From Archilochus colubris (taxonomy: Eukaryota; Chordata; Aves; Apodiformes; Trochilidae), in the NCBI GenBank assembly GCA_023079485.1, contig CM041083.1, positions 174,709,480-174,773,479 of the forward strand: a DNA stretch of 64,000 nucleotides, read 5' to 3'. The position numbers and the translations under genes are program-made. Positions 1 to 8,239 of this stretch are shown here, piece after piece (the first letter of the stretch is position 1; every line of letters starts with the position of its first letter). The notes below the pieces were generated by a model. The model was not told the DNA's origin. It made no database searches and saw only the letters and a program-made list of their open reading frames with translations.

Positions 1-238
1 CGGCCACCACACCGGAGAGAAGGTATTTAAGAGGTTTCCGGGAGCGCCAGCGACCCGGAGCGTGGCGAACAGGAGCAGGCAAACAGGAAGGGACGCGGCA
101 GTTTGCGAGGCAGTTCGCGCAGGCAAAGAAAGCAGGAGTAAGCACGTGGCAGCGCGGAGCAGAGAGCAGAGAGCGGCAGCTAGCTTCCAGAGGGCAGGCA
201 CGTGGCTAGACAGGGAGCAATTAGTAGATAGATACATC

Positions 239-1309
239 ATGGTCACAACGCGGACAAAAACCACAGTGAAAAAGAATGTGGGGACTCAGACGGAGCTCCC
301 AAGCAGGCATGCAGCAGTGCAAGTCTCTAGCTGCAGTGAATGCCTGTGCCTGGCACTGGTATCAAATGGAACCAGTGACACCGAATGTGTGCGTTGTGAG
401 CAAGTAAATGATCTCCTCAGGCAGGTGGTTAAACTGACAGAAGAGGTTGAGAGACTGAGAACCATTAGAGAATGTGAGAGGGAAATAGACTGGTGGAATC
501 ACACCCTGAGGCAGGGGCAGACGGGAGAGGTTGAGGAGATGATGGATCCCCACCCCTCCTGCCACCAGACAGAAGGAGAGGCCTTAAGAGACATGAATGA
601 ATGGAAGGAGGTCCGGCCTCGGAAGGGCAAGAAAAAATCCTCCCGACCCCCTCCTCCCTCCCAATTGCCCTTGAAGAATAGGTATGAGGCCTTGGAAATT
701 CAGGGACATGAAAATGTAGTTACAGAGATAGACTCAGCTAGTGAACCACCTAGGACTCGTCAGTCACCCCGTGTCCTTAGGACTTCTTCAATCAAGAAGG
801 AAAGGAGAGTAGTTGTGGTGGGTGACTCCCTTCTGAGGGGGACAGAAGGGCCCATCTGTCAACCGGACCCATCCCACAGGGAGGTCTGCTGCCTCCCTGG
901 GGCTCGGATTAGAGATGTTAAAAGGAAACTCCCTAATCTTGTGGGTCCCTCTGATTACTATCCACTGCTGATTTTTCAGATTGGCAGTGATGAAATTATC
1001 ACAAGAAATGTAAGGGCAATGAAGAGTGACTTCAGGGCCTTGGGACGGCTAGTTAGGGGGTCTGGAGCACAAGTAGTGTTTGCCTCCATCCCTCCGGTAA
1101 GAATGGGTGGGGAGGTATATAGGAAGAGTTTACAAGTCAACGAGTGGCTAGGAGACTGGTGCCAAAGACAGGGTTTTGGTTTTTTTGATCATGGGATGCT
1201 ATATGAGACACCTGGCCTGGTGGTGACAGGTGGGATGCACCTGTCCCAGAGGGGGAAGAGGCTTTTGGGGCAGGACTTAGCAGGGCTCATTGAGAGAGTT
1301 TTAAACTAG
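239..1309 (+). CDS. CR1 ORF1 protein (Cys motif, coiled coil, esterase-like), subfamily A
   Basis: This open frame of 356 codons plus stop encodes the CR1 ORF1 protein, thought to bind RNA in the retrotransposition particle. The start at 239 is chosen because it aligns with the ATG of the other copies (13023, 18302, 23162); the frame is open to 62 but that part is 5' UTR. The N-terminal third has a CX2C-X14-CX2C motif (SECLCLA... VRCEQ) followed by a short coiled coil (VVKLTEEVERLR) and EREIDWW. The C-terminal half is SGNH-hydrolase-like, with block I VVVVGDSLLRGTEG at about residues 182-195. The usual C-terminal acid-His block is GGMHLS here, whereas subfamily B has DGLHLT, so the catalytic Asp is missing. 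It ends in UUA AAC UAG, see the shift-site entry. Confidence 0.88.
   Translation: MVTTRTKTTVKKNVGTQTELPSRHAAVQVSSCSECLCLALVSNGTSDTECVRCEQVNDLLRQVVKLTEEVERLRTIRECEREIDWWNHTLRQGQTGEVEEMMDPHPSCHQTEGEALRDMNEWKEVRPRKGKKKSSRPPPPSQLPLKNRYEALEIQGHENVVTEIDSASEPPRTRQSPRVLRTSSIKKERRVVVVGDSLLRGTEGPICQPDPSHREVCCLPGARIRDVKRKLPNLVGPSDYYPLLIFQIGSDEIITRNVRAMKSDFRALGRLVRGSGAQVVFASIPPVRMGGEVYRKSLQVNEWLGDWCQRQGFGFFDHGMLYETPGLVVTGGMHLSQRGKRLLGQDLAGLIERVLN
1300..1306 (+). promoter_or_regulatory. Candidate -1 frameshift heptamer U UUA AAC at CR1 ORF1/ORF2 junction
   Basis: In the ORF1 frame the last codons read GTT TTA AAC TAG, so TTTAAAC sits exactly as X XXY YYZ and touches the stop. ORF2 is in the -1 frame and is open from 1294 through this site. 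The same heptamer in the same phase occurs at 14090, 19381, 24224 and 36384. UUUAAAC is an established efficient slippery sequence in other viruses; its use here is my inference. Confidence 0.6.
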
Positions 1310-4300
1310 ATGTGAAGGGGGAAGGGGAGAAAACTGGGTCTGTTAGGGACAAACACAAGAAGAACAAACCAGGGCCCAAAGGCAGTTGGTCTAGGAAGGA
1401 TTTAGTCCCACCAGTGTGCTCTGTTTGTTTCCTGAAATGTCTGTATGCTAATGCACGCAGCATGGGGAATAAGCAAGAAGAGTTAGAGGTCAGTGTACGG
1501 GCTAAGGGTTATGATCTGGTAGCGATAACAGAGACATGGTGGGATAGGTCACATGACTGGAATGTGGCCATGGATGGTTATGTGCTTTTTCGGAAAGATA
1601 GGGCGGGGAAGCGAGGTGGTGGAGTTGCTCTTTATGTGAGAGAGCAACTAGAATGTGTTGAGTTTTGTGCAGGGGCTGATGAGGGGCAAGTTGAAAGTCT
1701 GTGGGTAAGAATTAAGGGGCAGGCTGGTGTGGGTGACACAGTTGTGGGGGTCTACTACAGACCTCCTGATCAAGGCGAAGAGGTTGATGAGGCCTTCTAC
1801 AGGCAGCTGAAAGCAGCCTCACAACTTCAGTCCCTAGTCCTCATGGGGGATTTTAACTACCCTGATATCTGCTGGTTGACTCACACAGCCAGCCTTTCAC
1901 AGTCTAGGAGGTTCCTCCAGTGCATTGATGATAACTTCTTAATGCAGATGGTGGACAAGCCGACTAGAAAAGGAGCGCTGCTGGATCTTATACTAACCAA
2001 CAAGGAGGGCCTTGTCGAAGAAGTGGTGGTCAATGGCAGCCTTGGCTGCAGTGATCATGAGATAGTAGAGTTCAGGATCCTGTGTGGAAGGAACAGAATA
2101 CCCAGTAGGACCAAAACCCTGGACTTCCACAGGGCAAACTTTGGCCTCCTCAATCAACTGTTAAGAGAAATCCCATGGGACAGGGTGTTAGAAGATAAAG
2201 GGGCTCAAGATAGCTGGTCAATATTCAAGGACCACTATTTGCAAGCACAGGATCAGAGCATCCCTATGGTTAGGAAATCTAGTAAGGGAGCTAGGAGGCC
2301 AGCATGGTTAAAAAAGGAACTGCTGGGAAAACTTAAGTGGAAAAGGAAAATCTACAGATCATGGAAGGGGGGGGCTGGTCACTTGGGAGGAATACAGGAC
2401 TGTCGTCAGAGGATGTAGGGAGGCAATTAGGAAAGCTAAGGCCTCCTTGGAACTTCACCTTGCAAGTCAGGTTAAGGATAATAGAAAGGGCTTTTTCAAA
2501 TACATAGCTAGTAAAACTAATGCTAGAGGCAATATTGGCCCACTAAGGGATGAGCTGGGAGCCCTGTTGACAGAGGATATAAAGAAGGCAGTGTAGTAGA
2601 ACAGAGCGACCAGGTGCCTCTGATCATCAGGAAGTGGGTGTGAGCCGCTATCAACTCCACCTGTGCCCAGTCAGGGCAGGGCCCCTATGGAGCATGTGCA
2701 AGACCATGGGGCCAATAAATAGTGAGGCTCACACCCACTGAGGCAGGTCATTCCAGAGCTAGCTGAGAGAGTGGCTGGTTGCTTCCTTAGCAACAGAACA
2801 TCTTTGCTAGCTCCGCACTGTGGGCAATAGATTCAGATCACATCCGAGTCTATATCACCGTATCAACGCATCGACTCCGGACAAGAGACTCCTTTCCGGC
2901 TACAAGGCAGAGGTGCTGAACGCCTTCTTTGCCTCTGTCTTTACTCCTGCAGGTTTTCCACATGAGCCCCATATTCATTTAGCCCCAGAAGTAGTCAAGA
3001 TAGATAAGGAATTTGACGTAGTAGATGAGGATTGGGTTAGGGATCAGCTGAGTAATCTGGACATCCATAAGTCGATGGGTCCAGATGGAATGCATCCAAG
3101 GGTGCTGAGGGAGCTGGCGGAGGTCATTGCTAGGCCACTCTCCATCATCTTCAGTAAGCCATGGGTAACAGGAGATGTGCCTGAGGACTGGAGAATAGCA
3201 AATGTCACTCCAGTCTACAAGAAGGGCAAGAAGGAGGACCCGGGTAACTATAGACCGGTCAGCCTCACCTCCATCCCTGGAAAGGTGATGGAACAACTTG
3301 TTCTTGTCACTATCTCCAGGCATATCAAGGACATGGGGTCATCAAGAGCAGTCAGCATGGTTTTATCAAGGGTAAATCATGTTTGACTAACCTCATAGCC
3401 TTCTATGAGGAAATTACTAGGTGGATAGATGATGGAAGAGTGGTAGATGTGGTTTATCTTGATTTCAGTAAAGCATTTGACACCGTCTCTCACAGCATCC
3501 TTGTAGATAAGTTGATCAAGTATGGGTTTGGTGATCAGGTAGTGAGGTGGATCAGGAACTGGTTGAAAGGAAAGAGTCAGAGAGTTGTAGTCAATGGGGC
3601 AGAATCTGGTTGGAGGTGTGTGACTAGTGGAGGCCCTCAGGGGTCGGTACTGGGACCGGTGTTGTTCAATATCTTCATCAACGACTTGGATGAGGGTATA
3701 GAGTGTACCCTCAGCAAGTTTGCTGATGACACTAAGCTGGGAGGAGTGGCTGACACACCAGAAGGCTGTGCTGCCATTCAGAGAGACTTAGACAGGCTGA
3801 AGAGTTGGGCAGAGAGAAACATGATGAAGTTCAACAAGGGGAAGTGTAGAGTTTTGCATTTGGGGAAGAACAACACGATGGCCCAGTATAGGTTGGGGGC
3901 TGACCTGCTGGAGAGCAGTGTAGGTGAAAGAGACTTGGGGGTCCTGGTAGACAAGAGGATGACCATGAGCCAGCAATGTGCCCTTGTGGCCAAGAAGGCC
4001 AATGGCATCCTGGGGTGCATTAGAAAGGGTGTGGTTAGTAGGTCAAGAGAGGTTCTCCTCCCCCTCTATTCTGCATTGGTGAGGCCGCACCTGGAGTATT
4101 GTGTGCAGTTCTGGGCCCCTCAGTTCAAGAAGAACAGGGAAGTGCTTGAAAGAGTCCAGCGCAGAGCTACTAAGATGATTAAGGGAGTGGAACATCTCCC
4201 TTATGAGGAAAGGCTGAGGGAGCTGGGTCTCTTTATTTTGGAGAAAAGGAGACTGAGGGGTGACCTCATCAATGTTTTCAAATATGTAAGGAGTGAGTGT

Positions 4301-4522
4301 CAGGGAGATGGAGTTAGGCTTTTCTCAGTGATGACCAGTGATAGGACAAGGGGGAATGGGTGTAAATTGGAGCACAGGAGGTTCAAGTTGAATATTCGAA
4401 AAAATTTTTTTACTGTAAGGGTGACAGAGCCCTGGAACAGGCTGCCCAGGGGGGTCGTGGAGTCTCCTTCACTGGAGACATTCAAAACCCACTTGGACGC
4501 GTTCCTGCACGATGTACTCTAG
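1306..4522 (+). pseudogene. CR1 ORF2 (APE endonuclease-reverse transcriptase), broken
   Basis: This is the CR1 polymerase. The endonuclease part shows the APE-type motifs NARSMGNKQ (about 1450), ITETWWD (about 1530), [10 protein letters not shown] (about 1846) and SDHEI (about 2050). The RT part shows [11 protein letters not shown] (motif A, about 3455), the PQGSVLGP motif B, and FADD (motif C, 3719-3730). It is in -1 frame to ORF1 and has no ATG before the endonuclease motif SMGNKQ. Breaks are one extra G in the run at 2367-2374, the solo LTR at 2592-2904, and one missing G at 3335-3338, each judged against the copy at 29158-31564. Motif B has G where the other copies have V (GGPQGS). The C-terminal part (about 3383-4522) is a long open stretch. 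Confidence 0.9.
2592..2904 (+). mobile_element. Solo LTR, class II ERV, 313 bp, with 6-bp target duplication
   Basis: The segment begins TGTAG and ends CTACA, a perfect 5-bp terminal inverted repeat, and interrupts CR1 ORF2. It is flanked by the direct repeat AGGCAG (2586-2591 and 2905-2910), and removing it restores the order seen in the uninterrupted copy near 29950. A polyadenylation signal AATAAA lies at 2714-2719. It is about 98% identical by eye to the LTR at 34930-35242 and resembles the LTRs of ERV2 and ERV3 in its first 150 bp. A 6-bp duplication fits alpha/betaretrovirus-like integrases. It is a solo LTR left by recombination of a provirus. Confidence 0.92.
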
Positions 4523-4628
4523 GTGGCCCTGCTCTGGCAGGGGGGGTTGGACTAGATGATCTTTCGAGGTCCCTTCTAACCCCTAGGATTCTATGATTCT
4601 ATGATTCTATGATTCTATGATTCTATGA

Positions 4629-5121
4629 CTGGAGTGCTGCCATGGGTGGATACAGGCTCTTCAGAAGGGACAGGCAGGGTAGGAGAGGTGGAGGGGTAGC
4701 CCTATATGTTAGAGAATCTCTCAACACTGTAGAAGTTGAGACCACCAATAATAGGGCAGAATGCCTGTGGGTTAGAATCAGTGGGAAGGTCATCAAGGCC
4801 GATATCGTGATGGGAGTCTGTTACAGACCGCCCACTCAGGATGATGAGGTCGACGAAATATTCTACAAGCAACTGGAGGATGTTTCAAAATCATCATCCC
4901 TTATTCTCGTAGGTGACTTCAACTTGCCAGACATCTGCTGGGAACTCCACACCACAGAGAGGAGGCAGTCTAGGAGATTCCTAGAGTGTATTGAAGATAA
5001 TTTCCTGCTCCAACTAGTAAATGAGCCCACCAGGGACGGAGCCCCACTTGACCTTCTTTTCACAAACAGAGAGGGGCTGGTGGGAGATGTGGTGGTTGAT
5101 GGACGACTGGGACTTAGTGAC
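4629..5121 (+). mobile_element. CR1 subfamily B fragment (endonuclease region)
   Basis: Directly after the octamer array of copy 1 begins a 5'-truncated subfamily B sequence encoding part of the APE endonuclease, from the TGGAGTGCTGCCATGGG segment to GACTTAGTGAC. It is nearly identical to 19604-20097. ERV1 interrupts it at 5122, and the CR1 sequence on the far side of ERV1 (11192) is not its direct continuation. Confidence 0.9.
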
Positions 5122-5371
5122 TGTAGGCAACAGGTGCCTGCACTCAGCTGATGCTCAGCCCACCTGTGCCCAATTAGGGCTGACCCAAGTGGGCATGCCC
5201 GAGATCATTGGGCCAATAAAGGGTGAGGCTGAGCAAGACCAGGCCGCTCATTCCTGAGCAAGGGCCTCTGAGAGTAGGTACTCGGCTGGCTTAGCTATCC
5301 CTAACCGTCAGTGGCAACATCGCCATAACACCGGACTTAGCATTATCGCCAAGACTCTCCATCCCGCAACA
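5122..5371 (+). repeat. ERV1 5' LTR
   Basis: This 250-bp LTR begins TGTAGG and ends GCAACA. It has CCAAT overlapping the polyadenylation signal AATAAA (5215-5220). The 3' LTR (10938-11191, 254 bp) differs by a few substitutions and a short duplication of GCTAA, so the insertion is not brand new. Confidence 0.93.
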
Positions 5372-5373
5372 TC

Positions 5374-5392
5374 TGGTGGAGAATGCGGGCAT
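5374..5392 (+). promoter_or_regulatory. ERV1 primer binding site, tRNA-Ala-like
   Basis: TGGTGGAGAATGCGGGCAT starts two bases after the LTR. From memory it is complementary over all 19 nt to the 3' end of one vertebrate tRNA-Ala(AGC) group ending ...ATTCTCCA plus CCA. The same 19 nt recur at the start of ERV2 (14243). Confidence 0.7.
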
Positions 5393-5528
5393 AGACTCCC
5401 ATTCTGGTCCGAGTTCACGGAAAAAAAAACACCTAGATTCAACTGACAACTCGAGAACCTAAGGTAAGAAAAATCCCTTTTCTTGATTATAGTATTGTAC
5501 ATCAATAAGTTTTGCTGAGTTCAAGAAG

Positions 5529-7541
5529 ATGGGTGCTGCCTTTAGCAAATCCACTGAAGCCATCGCTGCAGAGCACATCGCAGCACAGGTAGAAAGACAG
5601 GAGGTCTTCTACCCAGGTCCTGCGGCTGCATGGATCCTATATCAGGAGGTATATAGCCTCCTGACGACCTTCCATATAAAGGAGGCCAATGATGACGCCC
5701 CTGGAAATGATAAAATGTGGAGAGTGGTGTGCAACCTCCTAGCAGATATAAAGGCTGAGATGGAAGAAGCACTCGATGTTGCCGCATTTCCACGGCAACA
5801 GGAGAAGTTGCCTACAGAAGCCTCTTCAAACCCACCCTACAACCCTGCCTACAACCCTGAACCAGCACCCACCGTGACCCCCTCGGCGCCAATCTCTGAA
5901 GAGGAGGAACCCGAGACAGCTCCAGTGATAACCCCCCTGACCCCCCCGCCTGGAAACAAACCAGAGGCATCAACATCATCGACATCGTCCAGAGGGACAC
6001 AACCCCGCCAAGTATGCCTGGGGTTAACAAATAGCAACAAGGTAGCAATCAAAGGCATGACAGGAAAACCCGCACACTCAGTGGCGGAGTTATTACAGGA
6101 CATCGGGCTGGAACCCAGAAATTCAAAGAATGACGAGGCCGCGGAGTGCAGCACTAGCCACACCGAACTGCCCTCATCACCGGGCCCCGCCCCTCGAAAA
6201 GCAACTCAAAAGAGTGCCATCCCTCGGGCAGAGGCCATATCAATCCTGGAGGAAAAGGTGTCAGCTTTACAAGATCAGGTTGCCACCTTATTGGAGAAGC
6301 GAGACGCCAAAAAACGCCCGGCGTTCCAACATTATAGGAATCCGCCCACCCTCTCGGATGAAGAGGATGAGGAATTACCGACACCGTTTAAGCGGTGTAC
6401 AATTGACCAGGGTACTAGCACTGGTCGCCCGGGCCGTTGGTCCGGGATCATTAAAGATGCCATTCTGGAGGGTGAGTGGGAACCCTCTAGGATAGCATGC
6501 CCAGTAATTTACAACGGTGGGCAGCCGGCATTTGAACAGCAGTCGTGGAAAACCTTACAGCAGGCTCGCAAGATAATAAAAGAACAAGGAGTGCGCTCGG
6601 AGAACGGCCGATCCGTTCTCGAGTGGCTATTTACATCTGAGGTTAACACCCCTTACGACTGCCGAAATATAGTACAATATCTGTTGTCCCCCTCCCAACA
6701 GATTATATGGATAAGGGAGTGGGAGCGCCTTGCGGCAGCAGAAGTGAACCTTGCTAGAGCCCCCGGCGACCCACTGGCCGGGATAACAACAGACATGCTT
6801 GTCGGTGCCGGCCAATTTTCGGATGTAGACGTACAGCTACGCTTCCCGCGGGAACTTCACCATGCCGCGGCGAGGCTGGCAATTCAAGCATTTTATGCGG
6901 TACCAGACGCGCATCCGAAACCATCCTTTACCGCAGTACGACAAGGCTCAAATGAGCCATACCAAAACTTTGTTGATAGATTGTGGCAAGCGGTCTCCGG
7001 TCAGTCCGACCTCACAGTCGACCAGAGAGACTCCATGTTCAAGTTATTAGCGTTTGAAAGCGCAAATCCCAAAACCAAAGCTCTGTTTTCGACCCTGCCG
7101 AAAACAGCATCCGTATCAGACATGCTAGACGTTGCCGCCCGGGCGTCCCTACATCAACAACACCAAGGGATGGCTGGTGCTTTCGCCGCTGCGTTAGAAC
7201 CCACCCACAAGCTCCTCGCGGCGGTAGCCCAGAAACTAAACGGCAACAATAGAAGAAACCGCCCGAATCCTCAAAACCGCCTGAACCGCCCGAGACAATC
7301 TACCTTTTGTTCTCGGTGCCACTCAAAGGGTCATACAAGAAGAAATTGCACCGCAATCGTGTGGTGCAACCAATGCCAGCAGGCGACCCACAATGATGCA
7401 GCCTGTTGGTTTCAAAAAAACGGAAGGAGCAGCGCGAGAGGCCCCCGCGCCAGGATACAAATGGCCGGGCCAGCGGTGTATCCCGGCTCCCCGCCCCAGC
7501 CACACGGGGAAGCCTCGGGCACGATTTATCCGCTGCCTTAG
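5529..7541 (+). CDS. gag: ERV1 Gag polyprotein, intact 670 aa
   Basis: Gag is the structural polyprotein. It starts MGAAFSKS, an N-myristoylation-type signal, in a good start context. A Pro/Thr-rich stretch lies at about residues 100-155 and a predicted coiled coil at about 237-262 (ILEEKVSALQDQVATLLEK). The capsid major homology region is visible at about residues 470-485 (QGSNEPYQNFVDRLW). Nucleocapsid has two CX2CX4HX4C zinc knuckles at about residues 594-607 and 613-626. No stop or frameshift breaks it. The leader upstream carries a splice-donor-like AAGGTAAGA at 5460-5468 although no env is present. The shift site to pro lies in the second knuckle region. Confidence 0.93.
   Translation: MGAAFSKSTEAIAAEHIAAQVERQEVFYPGPAAAWILYQEVYSLLTTFHIKEANDDAPGNDKMWRVVCNLLADIKAEMEEALDVAAFPRQQEKLPTEASSNPPYNPAYNPEPAPTVTPSAPISEEEEPETAPVITPLTPPPGNKPEASTSSTSSRGTQPRQVCLGLTNSNKVAIKGMTGKPAHSVAELLQDIGLEPRNSKNDEAAECSTSHTELPSSPGPAPRKATQKSAIPRAEAISILEEKVSALQDQVATLLEKRDAKKRPAFQHYRNPPTLSDEEDEELPTPFKRCTIDQGTSTGRPGRWSGIIKDAILEGEWEPSRIACPVIYNGGQPAFEQQSWKTLQQARKIIKEQGVRSENGRSVLEWLFTSEVNTPYDCRNIVQYLLSPSQQIIWIREWERLAAAEVNLARAPGDPLAGITTDMLVGAGQFSDVDVQLRFPRELHHAAARLAIQAFYAVPDAHPKPSFTAVRQGSNEPYQNFVDRLWQAVSGQSDLTVDQRDSMFKLLAFESANPKTKALFSTLPKTASVSDMLDVAARASLHQQHQGMAGAFAAALEPTHKLLAAVAQKLNGNNRRNRPNPQNRLNRPRQSTFCSRCHSKGHTRRNCTAIVWCNQCQQATHNDAACWFQKNGRSSARGPRARIQMAGPAVYPGSPPQPHGEASGTIYPLP
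7415..7421 (+). promoter_or_regulatory. ERV1 gag-pro -1 frameshift site A AAA AAC
   Basis: AAAAAAC is in the correct phase of the gag frame (codons AAA 7416-7418, AAC 7419-7421). The pro frame, open from 7406, is the -1 frame. The heptamer is the same as in several betaretroviral gag-pro junctions. ERV2 keeps AAAAAAT at the equivalent place (16170-16176). Confidence 0.88.
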
Positions 7542-8239
7542 ACATAACATTAACAGATACGGCGGTCACACGGATACCAACACGGACCTATGGACCAGTT
7601 GTTCACGAAAATAGTAAGGTAGGGGCGCTGCTAATGGGTCGTTCCTCAACGGGAATTGCAGGACTTATTGTGCTCCCAGGAGTAATCGACGCTGATTACA
7701 CAGGAGAGATAATGATAACCTGCTTTACCTTAAACCCTCCCCTGGTAATCAAAGCAGGAACCAGGCTAGCACAACTGGTCCTGCTACCAAAGATGGACCT
7801 GGGAAAAAGCACCCCAGTGGCACGAGGCAATCGGGCCTTTGGCTCCTCTGGATGCACTTTGGTGACCCTAGCGCAACAGATGCAGACAAGGCCTATTATA
7901 AAGGTGCAACTGGCTACCGGCAAGGAAACAAAAACCTTGTCCATGATGATGGACACGGGAGCCGATGTCACCATTATTAACCAAAATGTGTGGCCTCGAA
8001 AATGGAGGCTCACGTCTGCCTCCGATGCCGTCCAGGGGATAGGTGGAGGTTCCAATCCCCTTCAAGCTCTCAACCCGGTACAACTAAAATTCCCGGAGGG
8101 ACAGATGGTAACCGTGAGACCCTATGTCCTACCCCTACCAGGGCAATTAGGAGGGTTGGTTGGAAGGGAGGTGATGAGTCAGCTGGGAGCTGTCCTATCC
8201 ATTCCCGGACCCGCCCAACCCCACCAAAATTTTTGCTAA
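7415..8239 (+). CDS. pro: ERV1 Pro: dUTPase plus aspartic protease, intact
   Basis: The frame is open from 7406 and would be expressed after the -1 shift at 7415-7421. The N-terminal part is a trimeric dUTPase with five recognisable motifs: LGHDLS, GRSS, GVIDADYTGE (keeping the catalytic Asp), AQLVLLP and the glycine-rich AFGSSG. The C-terminal part is a retroviral aspartic protease with active site DTGAD (7952-7966) and a glycine-rich flap-like GIGGGS, and ends near GREVMSQLG. No breaks are seen. It ends AAT TTT TGC TAA, with a second shift site four codons before the end. Confidence 0.92.
   Translation, partial: KKRKEQRERPPRQDTNGRASGVSRLPAPATRGSLGHDLSAALDITLTDTAVTRIPTRTYGPVVHENSKVGALLMGRSSTGIAGLIVLPGVIDADYTGEIMITCFTLNPPLVIKAGTRLAQLVLLPKMDLGKSTPVARGNRAFGSSGCTLVTLAQQMQTRPIIKVQLATGKETKTLSMMMDTGADVTIINQNVWPRKWRLTSASDAVQGIGGGSNPLQALNPVQLKFPEGQMVTVRPYVLPLPGQLGGLVGREVMSQLGAVLSIPGPAQPHQNFC
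8227..8233 (+). promoter_or_regulatory. ERV1 pro-pol -1 frameshift site A AAT TTT
   Basis: AAATTTT is in the right phase of the pro frame (AAT 8228-8230, TTT 8231-8233), two codons before the TAA at 8237-8239. Pol continues in the -1 frame. Two successive -1 shifts is the betaretroviral scheme. The equivalent site in ERV2 has decayed. Confidence 0.8.

Larger units (their letters stand above)
1..4628 (+). mobile_element. CR1 LINE, subfamily A, near full length (copy 1)
   Basis: This is a nearly complete CR1 non-LTR retrotransposon. The window opens inside its GC-rich 5' UTR: the block with GGGAGCGCCAGCGACCCGGA (41-60) recurs at the 5' ends of the copies at 12776 and 17943. ORF1 (239-1309) and ORF2 (about 1306-4522) follow. 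The 3' UTR contains GGACTAGATGATCTTTCGAG and ends in the octamer array ATTCTATG at about 4590-4628, the hallmark of avian and reptilian CR1. A solo LTR interrupts it at 2592-2904. CR1 moves by target-primed reverse transcription, and the lack of a target duplication is normal for the family. The copy is defective because ORF2 has two single-base G-run frameshifts plus the LTR. Confidence 0.95.

Noticed and set aside
1312..2418. ORF2 starting with an initiator at 1312
   Set aside because: The codon there is GTG (TTG in subfamily B), not an eukaryotic start of choice; the ATG at 1310 is in another frame and is followed directly by TGA.
4588..4628. Short tandem octamers resembling a CRISPR-like or regulatory array
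   Set aside because: They are the CR1 3' terminal ATTCTATG repeats, present at the end of nearly every copy.
5374..5392. A tRNA-Ala gene fragment
   Set aside because: Only the complement of the tRNA 3' end is present and it lies at the LTR boundary, which identifies a primer binding site.
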